From assembly GCF_022427145.1 (NCBI RefSeq), contig NZ_JAKSXN010000018.1:21898-85897 (forward strand): a stretch of 64,000 bases of DNA. The letters are read 5' to 3'. The position numbers were made by a program, and so were the translations under genes. Each line of letters opens with the position of its first letter. Within the stretch, counting starts at the first letter, position 1. Below are positions 17,201 to 25,427 of the stretch, piece by piece. The notes beneath the pieces were generated by a model. It was not told where the DNA came from and made no database searches. It saw nothing but the letters and a program-made list of their open reading frames with translations. Source of the DNA: Paenibacillus timonensis (lineage in GTDB: Bacteria; Bacillota; Bacilli; Paenibacillales; Paenibacillaceae).

Positions 17201-17798
17201 GTCTGCTGACGGGAAATACACGATCGAATACCGCTCCGTGGACCAGGCGGGGAACGAGGAAACGCCCAAGACGCTGTACATCAATGTGGATCGCCTGGCG
17301 CCTGAGGTAACGTTCTCCGGAGACAGCCAGGTGCTTCAGGTCGCCTCGGGCGTTCCTTTCGCCGTTGCGGTCCATGATGCGATCAGCGGTCCGAAGTCAA
17401 CGGCGTACCGTCTTGACGGACGCAGCATCACGGGCGTTGCGGAAATCGTTCCGTTCTCGCTGGAGGTCGGCACGCACAAGTTGACGGTCCAGGCAACGGA
17501 TGCGGCGGGGCATGCCGCGTCGGTAGAGTTTACGTTCCAGGTCACGATCGATATTGCGCATTTGGATGAACTGGTGGATTTGGGCAAGGATCACGGCTAT
17601 TTCAAAACCAAAGGCACGGCAACGAGCCTGCAAGCCCAAATCGCCTCGCTGCAGAAGGCCAAAACTCCGCTGGAGCGCGACATCAAGCTGAAAGCGCTGA
17701 AGCTGACCGTCAGCGTCCAAAGCGGAATAACGATCAAAGAGAGCTTCGCCAAGCTGATGCTTAAAGATCTGGAGTATATCGGGAAGAAGGCCGCGTAA
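14250..17798 (+). CDS. large secreted multidomain protein: OB-folds, GATase-like domain, Ig-like, FIMAH
   Basis: 1182 aa, secreted. Signal peptide (about 1-36, WLGLLLAGALVVTVLPGW, ending AAAQ). Acidic Ala-rich linker. DUF6359-type OB-fold (about 100-215; SVAEAIAKGNSGEAVEVAG, IGKPVTVTGSLAAY). GATase-like Rossmann domain (about 245-545; VLFDNAHGQTAG, DVFVIPEANIPF, VQYVENGGAVFFISDHYN). A middle beta domain (575-720). A second OB-fold (735-920; GTVVTIQGVITSEPG, GFYVQDETAGIYVF). OmpL47/Ig-like modules (930-1100; VTVAFYAKDEGGSGLDRTEYR, YRSVDQAGNE). C-terminal FIMAH domain (1103-1180). The YhcR-like OB-folds usually accompany secreted nucleases or esterases, but no such catalytic domain is visible. 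GGAGG lies 12 bases before the ATG. Likely binds extracellular polymers (inference). Confidence 0.85.
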   Translation: MGKGNANAWRNKWLGLLLAGALVVTVLPGWAPQAAAQPADSAAAVEATEGAVDGAGIPPLGSDEQAPGSEGAVDALEAGVPQTGASADPAATRDGSEVSLQAAGASLSVAEAIAKGNSGEAVEVAGIIVGHATGSLTADFEAPFGNDFNFLIADQAGEQDKAKLIDVQVPSGLRAEFGLQSNPDLIGKPVTVTGSLAAYNNFAGLKSVTAISLTQSQPEDPEDPGEDPGQGPDPGETPQLPDGTGKKVLFDNAHGQTAGAADWVIDGGFSDFAAGLRAAGFTVESLDRPIPYSYGETAITYGALQPYDVFVIPEANIPFKAAEQEALVQYVENGGAVFFISDHYNADRNKNRWDASEVFNGYRRGAYENPAKGMAAEEANSPAMQGLSSSDWLADNFGVRFRYNALGDVNATDIVSPSQSFGITAGVNAVAMHAGSTVAILDPDKAKGLVYVPTGVPAWANAVDEGVYDGGGRAEGPYAAIAKLGLGKAAFIGDSSPVEDATPKYVREENGQKKTTYDGFKEVDDGLFLVQTVKWLAHDESYTSFDEVPGLVLDTPTALDTDEEPAATTEPQPEPWSHPAAGYKWYDPATFKPGSYGSSQAPETEPTFGFVHQAQLPSQQEFQIRVTADGLTPGQTESDLRVGIYLAGGEQIARFKNADGSWSDYNYSTAFSLTGDAQGHASKDLTVQLKPGVTASSANLRLKQGSANEITKPIEIANVDAEPLPGDHPPVPELSTIAAARGAAEGTVVTIQGVITSEPGVFGGQGFYVQDETAGIYVFQTAAGYHAGDLIRISATRTLYNGEVELENPVLIEKRGTSPLPQPLVQEAVTDANQGKLITLKNVGVQDIVAATPAGSFEFNAAHEDGSGTRVRFDGRTGVTMDSFTALYPAGTRVDISGIASVFRGTYQLKPLALAHVVPSATEADLAAPVTESDISGVEGTDVYNLSEVTVAFYAKDEGGSGLDRTEYRVNGGEWIRYVQPLVLSADGKYTIEYRSVDQAGNEETPKTLYINVDRLAPEVTFSGDSQVLQVASGVPFAVAVHDAISGPKSTAYRLDGRSITGVAEIVPFSLEVGTHKLTVQATDAAGHAASVEFTFQVTIDIAHLDELVDLGKDHGYFKTKGTATSLQAQIASLQKAKTPLERDIKLKALKLTVSVQSGITIKESFAKLMLKDLEYIGKKAA

Positions 17799-17854
17799 CG
17801 ATTCGTGGCTGTTGCTGCGGATCACCTTTCGAACATGGACTTAACCTAGAAACG

Positions 17855-17896
17855 CGGGACACAGGGAGGAACCCTTCTCTGTGTCTCGTTTTTTTT
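17855..17896 (+). terminator. terminator after secreted protein gene
   Basis: CGGGACACAGGGAGG (17855-17869) pairs with CCTTCTCTGTGTCTCG (17873-17888), then eight T. Confidence 0.88.
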
Positions 17897-17920
17897 GACG
17901 CTTAGGGAGAAGTAGCCGAT

Positions 17921-17961
17921 TGTGCAAACGATTGACCTGCTTCCGGCGTCAATGGTATAAT
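17921..17961 (+). promoter_or_regulatory. promoter of debranching operon with overlapping LacI-type operator
   Basis: -35 TTGACC (17932-17937), 18-bp spacer, extended -10 TGG-TATAAT (17953-17961). The operator TGTGCAAACGATTGAC (17921-17936) covers the -35; read on the other strand it contains the CGTTTGCAC half shared by the whole regulon. Confidence 0.85.
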
Positions 17962-17978
17962 CCAGCACATACGGGATA

Positions 17979-17991
17979 GTAAACGTTTAAC
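17979..17991. promoter_or_regulatory. second LacI-type operator, GTAAACGTTTAAC
   Basis: TAAACGTTTA core at 17980-17989, about +12 from the predicted transcription start and 55 bp from the centre of the first operator. Confidence 0.65.
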
Positions 17992-18002
17992 CTCCGGCGA
18001 AT

Positions 18003-18016
18003 TGTGAGCGCTTTTT
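18003..18016. promoter_or_regulatory. cre-like CcpA site
   Basis: TGTGAGCGCTTTTT matches TGWAARCGYTWNCW at 12 of 14 positions. Its place in the leader fits a roadblock for glucose repression. The rest of 18017-18177 is untranslated leader with a small CCCAG/CTGGG hairpin at 18105-18121. Confidence 0.6.
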
Positions 18017-18177
18017 TTGGCTTTGAACCAGGTATGTCACGAATAGCGGAGGGATAGTAACAATAGGGACTTGGAACGGCCTAGGATCCAGGGATGACAG
18101 CAGAACCCAGGGGGACACTGGGATGAATTCCTTGGCGTGGAAGCAAGAACGAAATGACCGAAAGGGGAAACCGTCGC

Positions 18178-20295
18178 ATGGAAGCAGCAAATCATAGGGA
18201 TCGGCATCAAGAGCTAATGGATCATCGGACAAAGGGAGCCGCAAACGACCGGGCTTACGTCCTTGGACGCAACGCCTGGCGGACGATTGAAGAAGGGAAC
18301 GAGCGGGAGTGGCTGATCGGCAACGGCATCGGCGGGTATGCCAACCATTCCGTGCCGGGCGGAGGTTACCGGATGTCGCATGGTTATCTGGTGGCTTCAG
18401 CCAAAGCACCGGTGAACCGGATGCTGGTGTTTACGCGTTCACAGGAGCAGGTGGACATCGGAGATCGCAGCTACGACCTGACTTCCCAGCAATACATCAA
18501 CTGGCAAAAAAACGGCCAACGTTATCTGCGCCGCTTCAAGCTGGACACCGTACCGGAATACGACTACCAGGTCGAAGACGTGCGGATCGTCAAAACGATC
18601 GCGCTGGAGTACGGCCACAATACGGTCGCGGTTTGTTATGACATCACCGGGGGCAAGGAGACGGCGCAGGTCAAGCTGGTGCCGCTGTTTAATTACCGCT
18701 CGCCCGGCGACGTGTCGGAGAAAGGAAATTTGCGGTTCGAGAAGCGGCTCGAAGACCGTTTGCTGCGGTTGATTCCCGAGCGGGATCCGGGAGTGACCAT
18801 TTCGTTTCTGGCCTCGGAAGGGGAGTTCCTGGACCGTTCGACGCTGCCGGTAACGATGGCGACGCCCAATTACGTCATCGAAGAAGGTCATTATTATCCG
18901 TTCGAGAACCGGAACGGTTTTCTAGGCATTGACAACCATTATACGCCATATGAAATACAGGTGACCGTTGAACCCTATGAGCGCAAGAGGATTTATCTGA
19001 AATGCTCCACCGAGGCGTTGACGCGGGACGGCAAGGACGGTTTTACGATCGTGCGCGAATATCGCGAGCGCATGGCGCATCTCGTACAAACAGCCGGATA
19101 TGGCGATCGGCTGGCCGACCGCCTGGTGGAGGCGGCGGATCATTTCATCGTGGACCGGGAATCTACCGGGTTGAAAACCGTTCTGGCGGGGTACCCTTGG
19201 TTCACCGACTGGGGCCGGGATACGATGATTGCATTCCAGGGGGTGGCGCTGGCCACCAAACGATTCGACGAAGCCCGCGAAATATTGGAGTCTTTTGCCC
19301 ATTACGTGCGGCGCGGTCTCATTCCCAACATGTTCCCGGACGACGGCCAGGAGCCGCTTTACAACACGGTAGATGCCTCCTTGTGGTATGTACACGCCGT
19401 CTATGAATATTTGAAACATACCGGGGGGGAAGATGATTACAGGTTCATTCGCGACAAAATTTATCCGAAGCTGAAGGAGATCATCGCCGCTTACCAGGGC
19501 GGCACCGATTTCTCCATCGGGATGGATGAGGACGGACTGATCCATGCCGGCGGGGGTCTCGATCAGGTCACCTGGATGGACGTGCGGGTCGGCGAATGGG
19601 TGGTTACGCCGCGACACGGCAAACCGGTTGAAATCAATGCGCTGTGGTACAACGCACTGCGGATCATGGCACAGCTTGCGGAACGTTTTGGAGAAAAACT
19701 GCCATATGATGAATTGGCACGGAAGGTACGGGAATCGTTCTGCCGCCGCTTCTGGAACGAGGTGGACCAATGTCTGTACGATGTGGTGGACGTGCCGCAA
19801 GAAGGCGGCGGATTCGGCGATGACCCTTCGATCCGGCCAAACCAGATTTGGGCGGTATCGCTGCCGTTCACGATGCTGCCTCCCGAACAGGAGAAGGCGG
19901 TGGTCGGGACGGTGTATCAGCATTTGTACACGCCTTATGGACTTCGTTCGTTGTCCGACCGGGATCCGCGCTTCCAGCCCCGCTACATCGGCAAGCTGAT
20001 CGATCGGGACGGTGCCTATCATATGGGGACGACCTGGGCGTTCCCGCTCGGCGGGTTCATCACAGCGTACTGCAAAGTGAACGGCTACAGCCGGGAAGCC
20101 GTACTGACGGCGAAGGACATGTGCAGCGCGTTTGAGGATCATATGCATGACGGCGGACTCGGCGGCATCGCCGAGATTTTTGACGGGGATTTTGCCTGCA
20201 CCGGGCGGGGTTGCTTTACTCAAGCTTGGAGCGTGGGCGAAATTCTTCGGGCTTATACGGAAGACGTGCTGCCGAATTTGACGGGATTGGAGTGA
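18178..20295 (+). CDS. amylo-alpha-1,6-glucosidase (glycogen debranching enzyme family, GH133)
   Basis: Hydrolyses alpha-1,6 branch points of limit dextrins in the cytoplasm. About 705 aa. N-terminal GDE_N_bis beta domain (EWLIGNGIGGYANHS, then NRMLVFTRSQEQ) and a C-terminal (alpha/alpha)6 barrel with YPWFTDWGRDTMIAFQG, PNMFPDDGQEPLYNTVDASL, PVEINALWYNALR, PNQIWAVSLPF and GGLGGIAEIFDGD, all typical of PF06202. Start chosen at 18178 (AGGGG upstream); an ATG at 18154 is possible. The next gene starts 5 bases after the stop, so debranching enzyme and pullulanase form one operon. Two LacI-type operators and a cre site in the leader point to maltodextrin induction and glucose repression. Confidence 0.93.
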   Translation: MEAANHRDRHQELMDHRTKGAANDRAYVLGRNAWRTIEEGNEREWLIGNGIGGYANHSVPGGGYRMSHGYLVASAKAPVNRMLVFTRSQEQVDIGDRSYDLTSQQYINWQKNGQRYLRRFKLDTVPEYDYQVEDVRIVKTIALEYGHNTVAVCYDITGGKETAQVKLVPLFNYRSPGDVSEKGNLRFEKRLEDRLLRLIPERDPGVTISFLASEGEFLDRSTLPVTMATPNYVIEEGHYYPFENRNGFLGIDNHYTPYEIQVTVEPYERKRIYLKCSTEALTRDGKDGFTIVREYRERMAHLVQTAGYGDRLADRLVEAADHFIVDRESTGLKTVLAGYPWFTDWGRDTMIAFQGVALATKRFDEAREILESFAHYVRRGLIPNMFPDDGQEPLYNTVDASLWYVHAVYEYLKHTGGEDDYRFIRDKIYPKLKEIIAAYQGGTDFSIGMDEDGLIHAGGGLDQVTWMDVRVGEWVVTPRHGKPVEINALWYNALRIMAQLAERFGEKLPYDELARKVRESFCRRFWNEVDQCLYDVVDVPQEGGGFGDDPSIRPNQIWAVSLPFTMLPPEQEKAVVGTVYQHLYTPYGLRSLSDRDPRFQPRYIGKLIDRDGAYHMGTTWAFPLGGFITAYCKVNGYSREAVLTAKDMCSAFEDHMHDGGLGGIAEIFDGDFACTGRGCFTQAWSVGEILRAYTEDVLPNLTGLE

Positions 20296-20300
20296 GGACG

Positions 20301-22325
20301 TTGTCCGTACAAAAAGAATACCAAGGCACCATCGATTACGGAGATTTGGCGGTCACCGGGGGAATCTCGGTGTTTGACGCGGAGTTCGACGAGAAGTTTG
20401 TTTATGATGGCGATGATCTGGGAGCGGTGTATTCGCCGGAACAAACCCGGTTCCGTTTATGGGCCCCCACCGCTTCCGAGGCGAAGGTCGTTCTGTATGA
20501 AACCGGGGACGGCATGACCGGAAACGAGCTGCCGATGCAGCGGGATGTGCAAGGGACATGGACCTTATCGGTGAAGAAGGATTGCCGAGGTTTGTTCTAT
20601 ACGTATCGCGTCAAAGTCGGCGAGCAGTGGAATGAGGCGGCCGACCCTTACGCGAAAGCGGTTGGCGTCAACGGAGAGAAAGCGGCGATCCTCGATTTAC
20701 GGAGCACCGATCCGTCTGGGTGGGAGAACGATGCGAAGCCGCCGCTCGAATCGCCGGTGGACGCCGTGATCTATGAGCTGCATGTCCGCGATCTGTCGAT
20801 TCATCCTCACAGCGGCATCCGCGAGAAGGGGAAGTATCTGGGCCTGGCCGAAGAAGGAACCCGGGGGCCGGACGGCATTCCGACGGGCCTTGATCATATC
20901 GCCGGGCTGGGCGTGACGCATGTACAGCTGCTGCCGGTCTTCGATTACTCTCCGGAGAGCGTGGATGAAAGCCGCTTGGATCAACCCCATTATAACTGGG
21001 GGTACGATCCGCAGAACTATAACGTGCCGGAAGGCTCCTACGCCACGGACCCTTATGATCCGGCCGCACGCATCGCCGAGCTGAAGCAACTTGTCCAGAC
21101 GCTGCATGCCCGCGGGCTCCGGGTGATTATGGACGTGGTGTACAACCACGTATACGATGGGTATCTGATTCATTTCACCAAACTGGTGCCGGGGTATTAT
21201 TTGCGGTACAAGGCCGACCGGACCTTCTCGGACGGGGCGTTTTGCGGCAACGAGTGCGCATCGGAACGGCCGATGATGACGAAATATATCGTCGATTCGA
21301 TCCTGCATTGGGTCCGCGAATTTCATATCGACGGCTTCCGCTTCGATCTGATGGGCCTTATCGATACCGAGACGATGAATGAGATCCGCCGCCGCTTGGA
21401 CGAGACCGATCCTTCGATCCTGACGATCGGCGAAGGGTGGATGATGGAGACGGTGCTCCCTAAGGAGCGCCGTGCCAACCAGGACAACGCCGGAAAGCTG
21501 CCGGGCATCGGCATGTTTAACGACGGGCTGCGGGACGCGGTGAAAGGGGATATCTTCATCTTTGACCGCAAAGGGTTCATCAGCGCCGGAGAAGGCTTCG
21601 AGGACGGGGTGAAGCGCGGCGTGGCCGGGGGGATCGACTATGACGGGGCAGAGCTCCGGCAGTTTGCGGCAGAGCCGGTCCAATCGGTGAATTTTGTGGA
21701 GTGTCATGATAACCATACGTTATGGGACAAAATCAAGCTGTCCACGCCGGGCGCCTCGGAGGAAGAGCGCCGGGCGATGCACCGGCTCGCCTCGGCGATC
21801 GTGCTGACGAGCCAAGGCATTCCGTTCCTCCACGCCGGGCAGGAATTCATGCGCACGAAGGGCGGCGTGGAGAACAGCTACAAATCGCCCATCGAGACCA
21901 ATTGGCTCGATTGGGAGCGCTGCGCGGCGCATCAGGACGACGTGTCCTATATGCGCAGCCTGATCGCCTTGCGCCAGGCGCACCCCGCGTTCCGCCTGCG
22001 AACGGCGGACGAGATCCGCGCGCATCTGCGCTTTGAGGCAGCGCCGCCCCACGCGGTGGCGTACACGCTGCGCGACCACGCCGGCGGCGACCCCGATCGC
22101 CACCTGTACGTGCTCTACAACGCGCACCCCGGCGCGTTGTCGCTGGAGCTGCCCGCCCTCGGACCGTGGGAGGTCCGGTTCGGCGGCGAGCACGTGCTCG
22201 CGCTGGAGGCGGGCGCGAGCGGGAGCTCTGCAGCGGCTACGGGCGCTGCAGCGGGGGGGCCTCCAGCCGGGGCACGGCTGGAGGTTCGCGGGGTCGGCGT
22301 CGTGGTACTCGCCGTCCCGCGGTAA
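20301..22325 (+). CDS. amyX: type I pullulanase
   Basis: Cuts alpha-1,6 links in pullulan and branched dextrins; no signal peptide, so intracellular. 674 aa from a TTG start at 20301, chosen because GGAGTGAGG overlaps the previous stop just before it; the open frame to 20211 would run through the debranching gene. N-terminal CBM48 (TRFRLWAPTASEAKVVLYE), then a GH13_14 barrel: IYELHVRDLSIHP, YNWGYDPQNYNVPEGSYA (the pullulanase signature), VIMDVVYNHVY, DGFRFDLMGLID (nucleophile Asp), LTIGEGWMM (acid Glu), VECHDNHTLWDK. The C-terminal 90 residues are encoded by unusually GC-rich DNA and end in a Gly/Ala-rich stretch. Works with the debranching enzyme upstream. Confidence 0.95.
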   Translation: MSVQKEYQGTIDYGDLAVTGGISVFDAEFDEKFVYDGDDLGAVYSPEQTRFRLWAPTASEAKVVLYETGDGMTGNELPMQRDVQGTWTLSVKKDCRGLFYTYRVKVGEQWNEAADPYAKAVGVNGEKAAILDLRSTDPSGWENDAKPPLESPVDAVIYELHVRDLSIHPHSGIREKGKYLGLAEEGTRGPDGIPTGLDHIAGLGVTHVQLLPVFDYSPESVDESRLDQPHYNWGYDPQNYNVPEGSYATDPYDPAARIAELKQLVQTLHARGLRVIMDVVYNHVYDGYLIHFTKLVPGYYLRYKADRTFSDGAFCGNECASERPMMTKYIVDSILHWVREFHIDGFRFDLMGLIDTETMNEIRRRLDETDPSILTIGEGWMMETVLPKERRANQDNAGKLPGIGMFNDGLRDAVKGDIFIFDRKGFISAGEGFEDGVKRGVAGGIDYDGAELRQFAAEPVQSVNFVECHDNHTLWDKIKLSTPGASEEERRAMHRLASAIVLTSQGIPFLHAGQEFMRTKGGVENSYKSPIETNWLDWERCAAHQDDVSYMRSLIALRQAHPAFRLRTADEIRAHLRFEAAPPHAVAYTLRDHAGGDPDRHLYVLYNAHPGALSLELPALGPWEVRFGGEHVLALEAGASGSSAAATGAAAGGPPAGARLEVRGVGVVVLAVPR

Positions 22326-22541
22326 CCGCGCAAGGGCCAGGGGCGGGAGCCCCGTGGCCCTTGGGGTGGCGCCACGGCGCAGCCCGTGGCGCGGGTCCGC
22401 GCCGCGGCGGCCGGCTGCGGCACTGCGCCCGACGCCGGCGGCCGCGTCGGCTCCAGCGCCAGCGTTCGGCTGGCGCGGGTCCGCATGCCAGCCGCCGCGG
22501 CTGGGCCGCATCAGGCATCGCCATGCCGCGGCGCCCCACAC
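22326..22541. other. very GC-rich convergent intergenic segment
   Basis: Continues the GC-rich composition of the pullulanase 3' end. AAGGGCCA/TGGCCCTT can pair around a GGGGC/GCCCC inner stem (22333-22361), a possible terminator although no T-run follows. No credible gene is seen. Confidence 0.5.
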
Positions 22542-22742
22542 AATAAGGGTAAAAAATACCCTTATTTCCGCAAAAAAGCCTCTTTTGAACAAAATAGCGG
22601 TATTTTATGGCCTTATTTCTCCGCAGTAGCCCCCCAAACGGGCGTTTTTGCCCCTGCCGGACCGAAATAAGGCCATTTTTTATCCCTATTTGTTCAAACC
22701 AAGCCCAATCACCGGAAATAAGGTGATTTTTTACCGCTATTT
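22542..22742. repeat. array of four AATAAGG/CCTTATT palindromes
   Basis: Units share GAAATAAGG-nn-ATTTTTTA-n-CnnTATTTC. Unit A: AATAAGGGTA (22542-22551)/TACCCTTATT (22557-22566), perfect. Unit B: arms at 22592-22596/22614-22618, weaker. Unit C: arms at 22665-22669/22687-22691. Unit D: arms at 22716-22720/22738-22742. Centres are 22554, 22605, 22678 and 22729, spaced 51, 73 and 51 bp. Spacer DNA is not conserved. Between convergent genes. Confidence 0.82.
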
Positions 22743-22919
22743 CTCGCGGGCCGGCGCGGCCAAGGTGGCTAGAGGCATTCATTCACGTTGCGTACTCGCA
22801 ACCTGGTCTCGCGGCGCTCGCCGCCTCCGCAGTGGCGCCTTTAAGGCCAGCGCTCGCGCTCCGCTCTGTTCACCCGTCCCGCTGCTAGCCGCCTGCGGAG
22901 CCTTTGCCCCGCTTCGCAC
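22743..22919. other. intergenic, no gene seen
   Basis: GC-rich with short inverted repeats such as GCGGCG/CGCCGC around 22812-22826. No open frame resembles a gene. Confidence 0.4.
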
Positions 22920-22958
22920 AAAAAAACAGCCCCCACGGCCAAGCCGATGGGGGCTGTT
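22920..22958 (-). terminator. terminator of maltose phosphorylase operon
   Basis: On the minus strand ACAGCCCCCA (22948-22957) pairs with TGGGGGCTGT (22926-22935), followed by a U-run. Confidence 0.92.
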
Positions 22959-22966
22959 ACAATCGT

Positions 22967-25291
22967 TTAGCTCAGCGCCGAAGGCTCCAGGCGTTGTGCT
23001 TGCACTTGGCTTTTCGCCGCGACCGTGTAGCTTTGGTCGTAGATGCGGATCGCCGCCGGTGCATCCGACTCGTTCGTGACGATGATGCTGTTCTCAGTGG
23101 CGTTCACTTGCAGCAGGGAGCCGCGGAACATCACCTTGAACGAGAACGAAGTCCAGTGGGACGGGATGAACGGACGCAGCACCAGCTCGCCTTCACGGAC
23201 GCGCAGGCCGCCGAAGCCTTGCACGATCGCCATCCATGTGCCGGCCATACTGGTCGTATGGCAGCCGTCTTCCGTGTCGTTGTTGTAGTTGTCGAGGTCG
23301 AGGCGCGCGGTGCGCAGGTACATCTCGTACGCCTTCTCCTGATACCCAAGCTCGCAGGCGAGGATCGCGTGCACGCAAGGGGAGAGGGAGGACTCGTGAA
23401 CGGTCATCGGCTCGTAGAAGTCGAAGTTGCGTTTCTTCGTGTCCAGGTCGTAACGGTCGCCGAGGAAGAATAAACCCTGCAGCACGTCAGCCTGCTTAAT
23501 GAAGCACGAACGCAGGATCCGGTCCCAAGACCAGTTTTGGTTGATCGGCAGATGCTTCGGATCCAGATCCTTCACGGCGATCAGCTCTTTGTCGAGGAAG
23601 CCGTCCTGTTGCAGGAACACGCCGCGCTCTTCATCGTACGGGTAATACATGTTGTCGATGATGTGCTGCCATTGCTTCGTTTCCGTCTCTTGAAGACCCA
23701 GCTTTTCGACCAGTGCCGCATAGTGTGCGGAATCCTGTGCTTTGACCTCGCCCAGCACTTCCAGCGTATATTCCATTGTCCAGACCGCGATCCGGTTCGT
23801 ATACCAGTTGTTGTTGACGTTGTTCTCGTATTCGTTAGGTCCGGTTACGCCGAGCATGACGTATTTGCGCTTCGCCTGCGAGAAGTTCACGCGTTGCTCC
23901 CAGAAGCGGGAGATTTCCACGAGCACCTCGAGGCCATATTCGCCCAGGTAGGATTTATCGCCTGTATAATTTACGTAGTTAAAAATCGCGTAGGCGATCG
24001 CCCCGTTGCGATGGATCTCTTCAAACGTGATTTCCCATTCGTTGTGGCATTCCTCGCCGTTCATCGTCACCATCGGATAAAGCGCGCCTTTGGTAAAGCC
24101 CAGCTTGCGGGCGTTCTCCTTCGCTTTCTCCAAATGCTTATAGCGGTAGATCAACAAGTTGCGGGCGATGTCGGACTCCGCCGTGCTGAGGTAGAACGGC
24201 AGGCAATACGCTTCCGTATCCCAGTAGGTGCTGCCGCCGTATTTTTCCCCGGTGAAGCCCTTCGGTCCGATGTTCAGACGGTCGTCTTCTCCGCTGTAGG
24301 TTTGGTTCAATTGGAAAATATTAAAGCGGATCGCCTGCTGCGCCGATACGTCGCCGTCAATGATGATGTCGCTCATTTCCCATTTCTTGGCCCAAGCTTC
24401 GGCCTGTTCGCGGCGCAACGCATCGAAACCGGCTTGCTTCGCCGAGTGGAGCGCTTCCGTTCCGGCTTTCACCAGATCGCCCAACCCGTGATCGCGGGAG
24501 GTCACATTCGCAACGTATTTGAACAACGTAACCGTCTCGTTCGCAGACGCGTTAACCGCAACTTCGGCGGAAACGAATTTCTCTTGCTCGTGGAACGCCG
24601 GAGTCAGCTCCAGGCGTTTCCCGCCTTGCTCCACATCAAACGCCATGACCGACGTGACGTGGAAGTCGAGCTTCTTGGTTTTTACGGTCAAATAGGAGTT
24701 ATCGGCAGCGGCGGCTTTCTCCACCTCGAGCCAGAATTTCTCCTCATAGTTGGAGTCTTTGTTCTTCACATCCCCATCGAGATAGGGCGCAAAACGCAGC
24801 TCCCCGCTGAAATTCAGCGGCGTTACCGCATAGCGGATGGCCCCGATTTCATGGCGCACGATGCTGACGAAACGTACCGCTTCCACCGACAGCTCTTTAC
24901 CGTCTTTCATAACGGCTGTAAAGCGGCGGGAGAGATACCCTTCTTTCATGTTCAGCTCGCGGACGAAATCCTTCACTTGACACTCGGCCAAATCTAGCGC
25001 CACGCCGTCTACGAACACGTTGATGCCGATCCAGTTGGTGCTGTTCAATACTTTGGCGAAGTATTCGGGATAGCCGTTCTTCCACCAGCCGACCCGCGTT
25101 TTGTCCGGATAATAGACGCCGGCCATATAGCTGCCTTGCAGGGACGGGCCGCTATACTGCTCCTCGAAATTCGCGCGTTGGCCCATATACCCGTTGCCGA
25201 TGCTGAAAATGCTTTCAGAAATTTCATGATTTACCGGATCAAAGGATTCCTCAAGGATGGACCAAGGATCCACTTTCAAATACTGTTTCAC
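22967..25291 (-). CDS. mdxK: GH65 glycoside phosphorylase, probably maltose phosphorylase
   Basis: Converts maltose plus phosphate to glucose and beta-glucose-1-phosphate in the cytoplasm. 774 aa, usual GH65 length. N-terminal beta-sandwich (SIFSIGNGYMGQRANFEE, GSYMAGVYYPDKT), then the (alpha/alpha)6 barrel with GSTYWDTEAYCLPFYL, TMNGEECHNEWEITFEEIHRNG (recognition segment, given here as TMNGEECHNEWE), VTGPNEYENNVNNNWYTN (catalytic Glu in GPNEYE), and IKQADVLQGLFFL. The GPNEYENN form fits maltose phosphorylases better than kojibiose or trehalose phosphorylases, which usually show GPDEYH; activity should still be tested. Downstream of beta-phosphoglucomutase by 136 bases, which uses its product. 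Orthologue of B. subtilis MdxK by context. Confidence 0.92.
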   Translation of the reverse strand: MKQYLKVDPWSILEESFDPVNHEISESIFSIGNGYMGQRANFEEQYSGPSLQGSYMAGVYYPDKTRVGWWKNGYPEYFAKVLNSTNWIGINVFVDGVALDLAECQVKDFVRELNMKEGYLSRRFTAVMKDGKELSVEAVRFVSIVRHEIGAIRYAVTPLNFSGELRFAPYLDGDVKNKDSNYEEKFWLEVEKAAAADNSYLTVKTKKLDFHVTSVMAFDVEQGGKRLELTPAFHEQEKFVSAEVAVNASANETVTLFKYVANVTSRDHGLGDLVKAGTEALHSAKQAGFDALRREQAEAWAKKWEMSDIIIDGDVSAQQAIRFNIFQLNQTYSGEDDRLNIGPKGFTGEKYGGSTYWDTEAYCLPFYLSTAESDIARNLLIYRYKHLEKAKENARKLGFTKGALYPMVTMNGEECHNEWEITFEEIHRNGAIAYAIFNYVNYTGDKSYLGEYGLEVLVEISRFWEQRVNFSQAKRKYVMLGVTGPNEYENNVNNNWYTNRIAVWTMEYTLEVLGEVKAQDSAHYAALVEKLGLQETETKQWQHIIDNMYYPYDEERGVFLQQDGFLDKELIAVKDLDPKHLPINQNWSWDRILRSCFIKQADVLQGLFFLGDRYDLDTKKRNFDFYEPMTVHESSLSPCVHAILACELGYQEKAYEMYLRTARLDLDNYNNDTEDGCHTTSMAGTWMAIVQGFGGLRVREGELVLRPFIPSHWTSFSFKVMFRGSLLQVNATENSIIVTNESDAPAAIRIYDQSYTVAAKSQVQAQRLEPSALS

Positions 25292-25427
25292 TCTAACCGC
25301 TCCTTTAGTCTTTTCTAATAGATTATTTATGCAAAAAAAGAACGAGAGCTATTCGCCGCAATCGGCTCGCCTGATTTGTACGATTGCCGAGCCGCGTTGC
25401 CCGAAGTTGCCCGAGAGCTTCCCGCGC

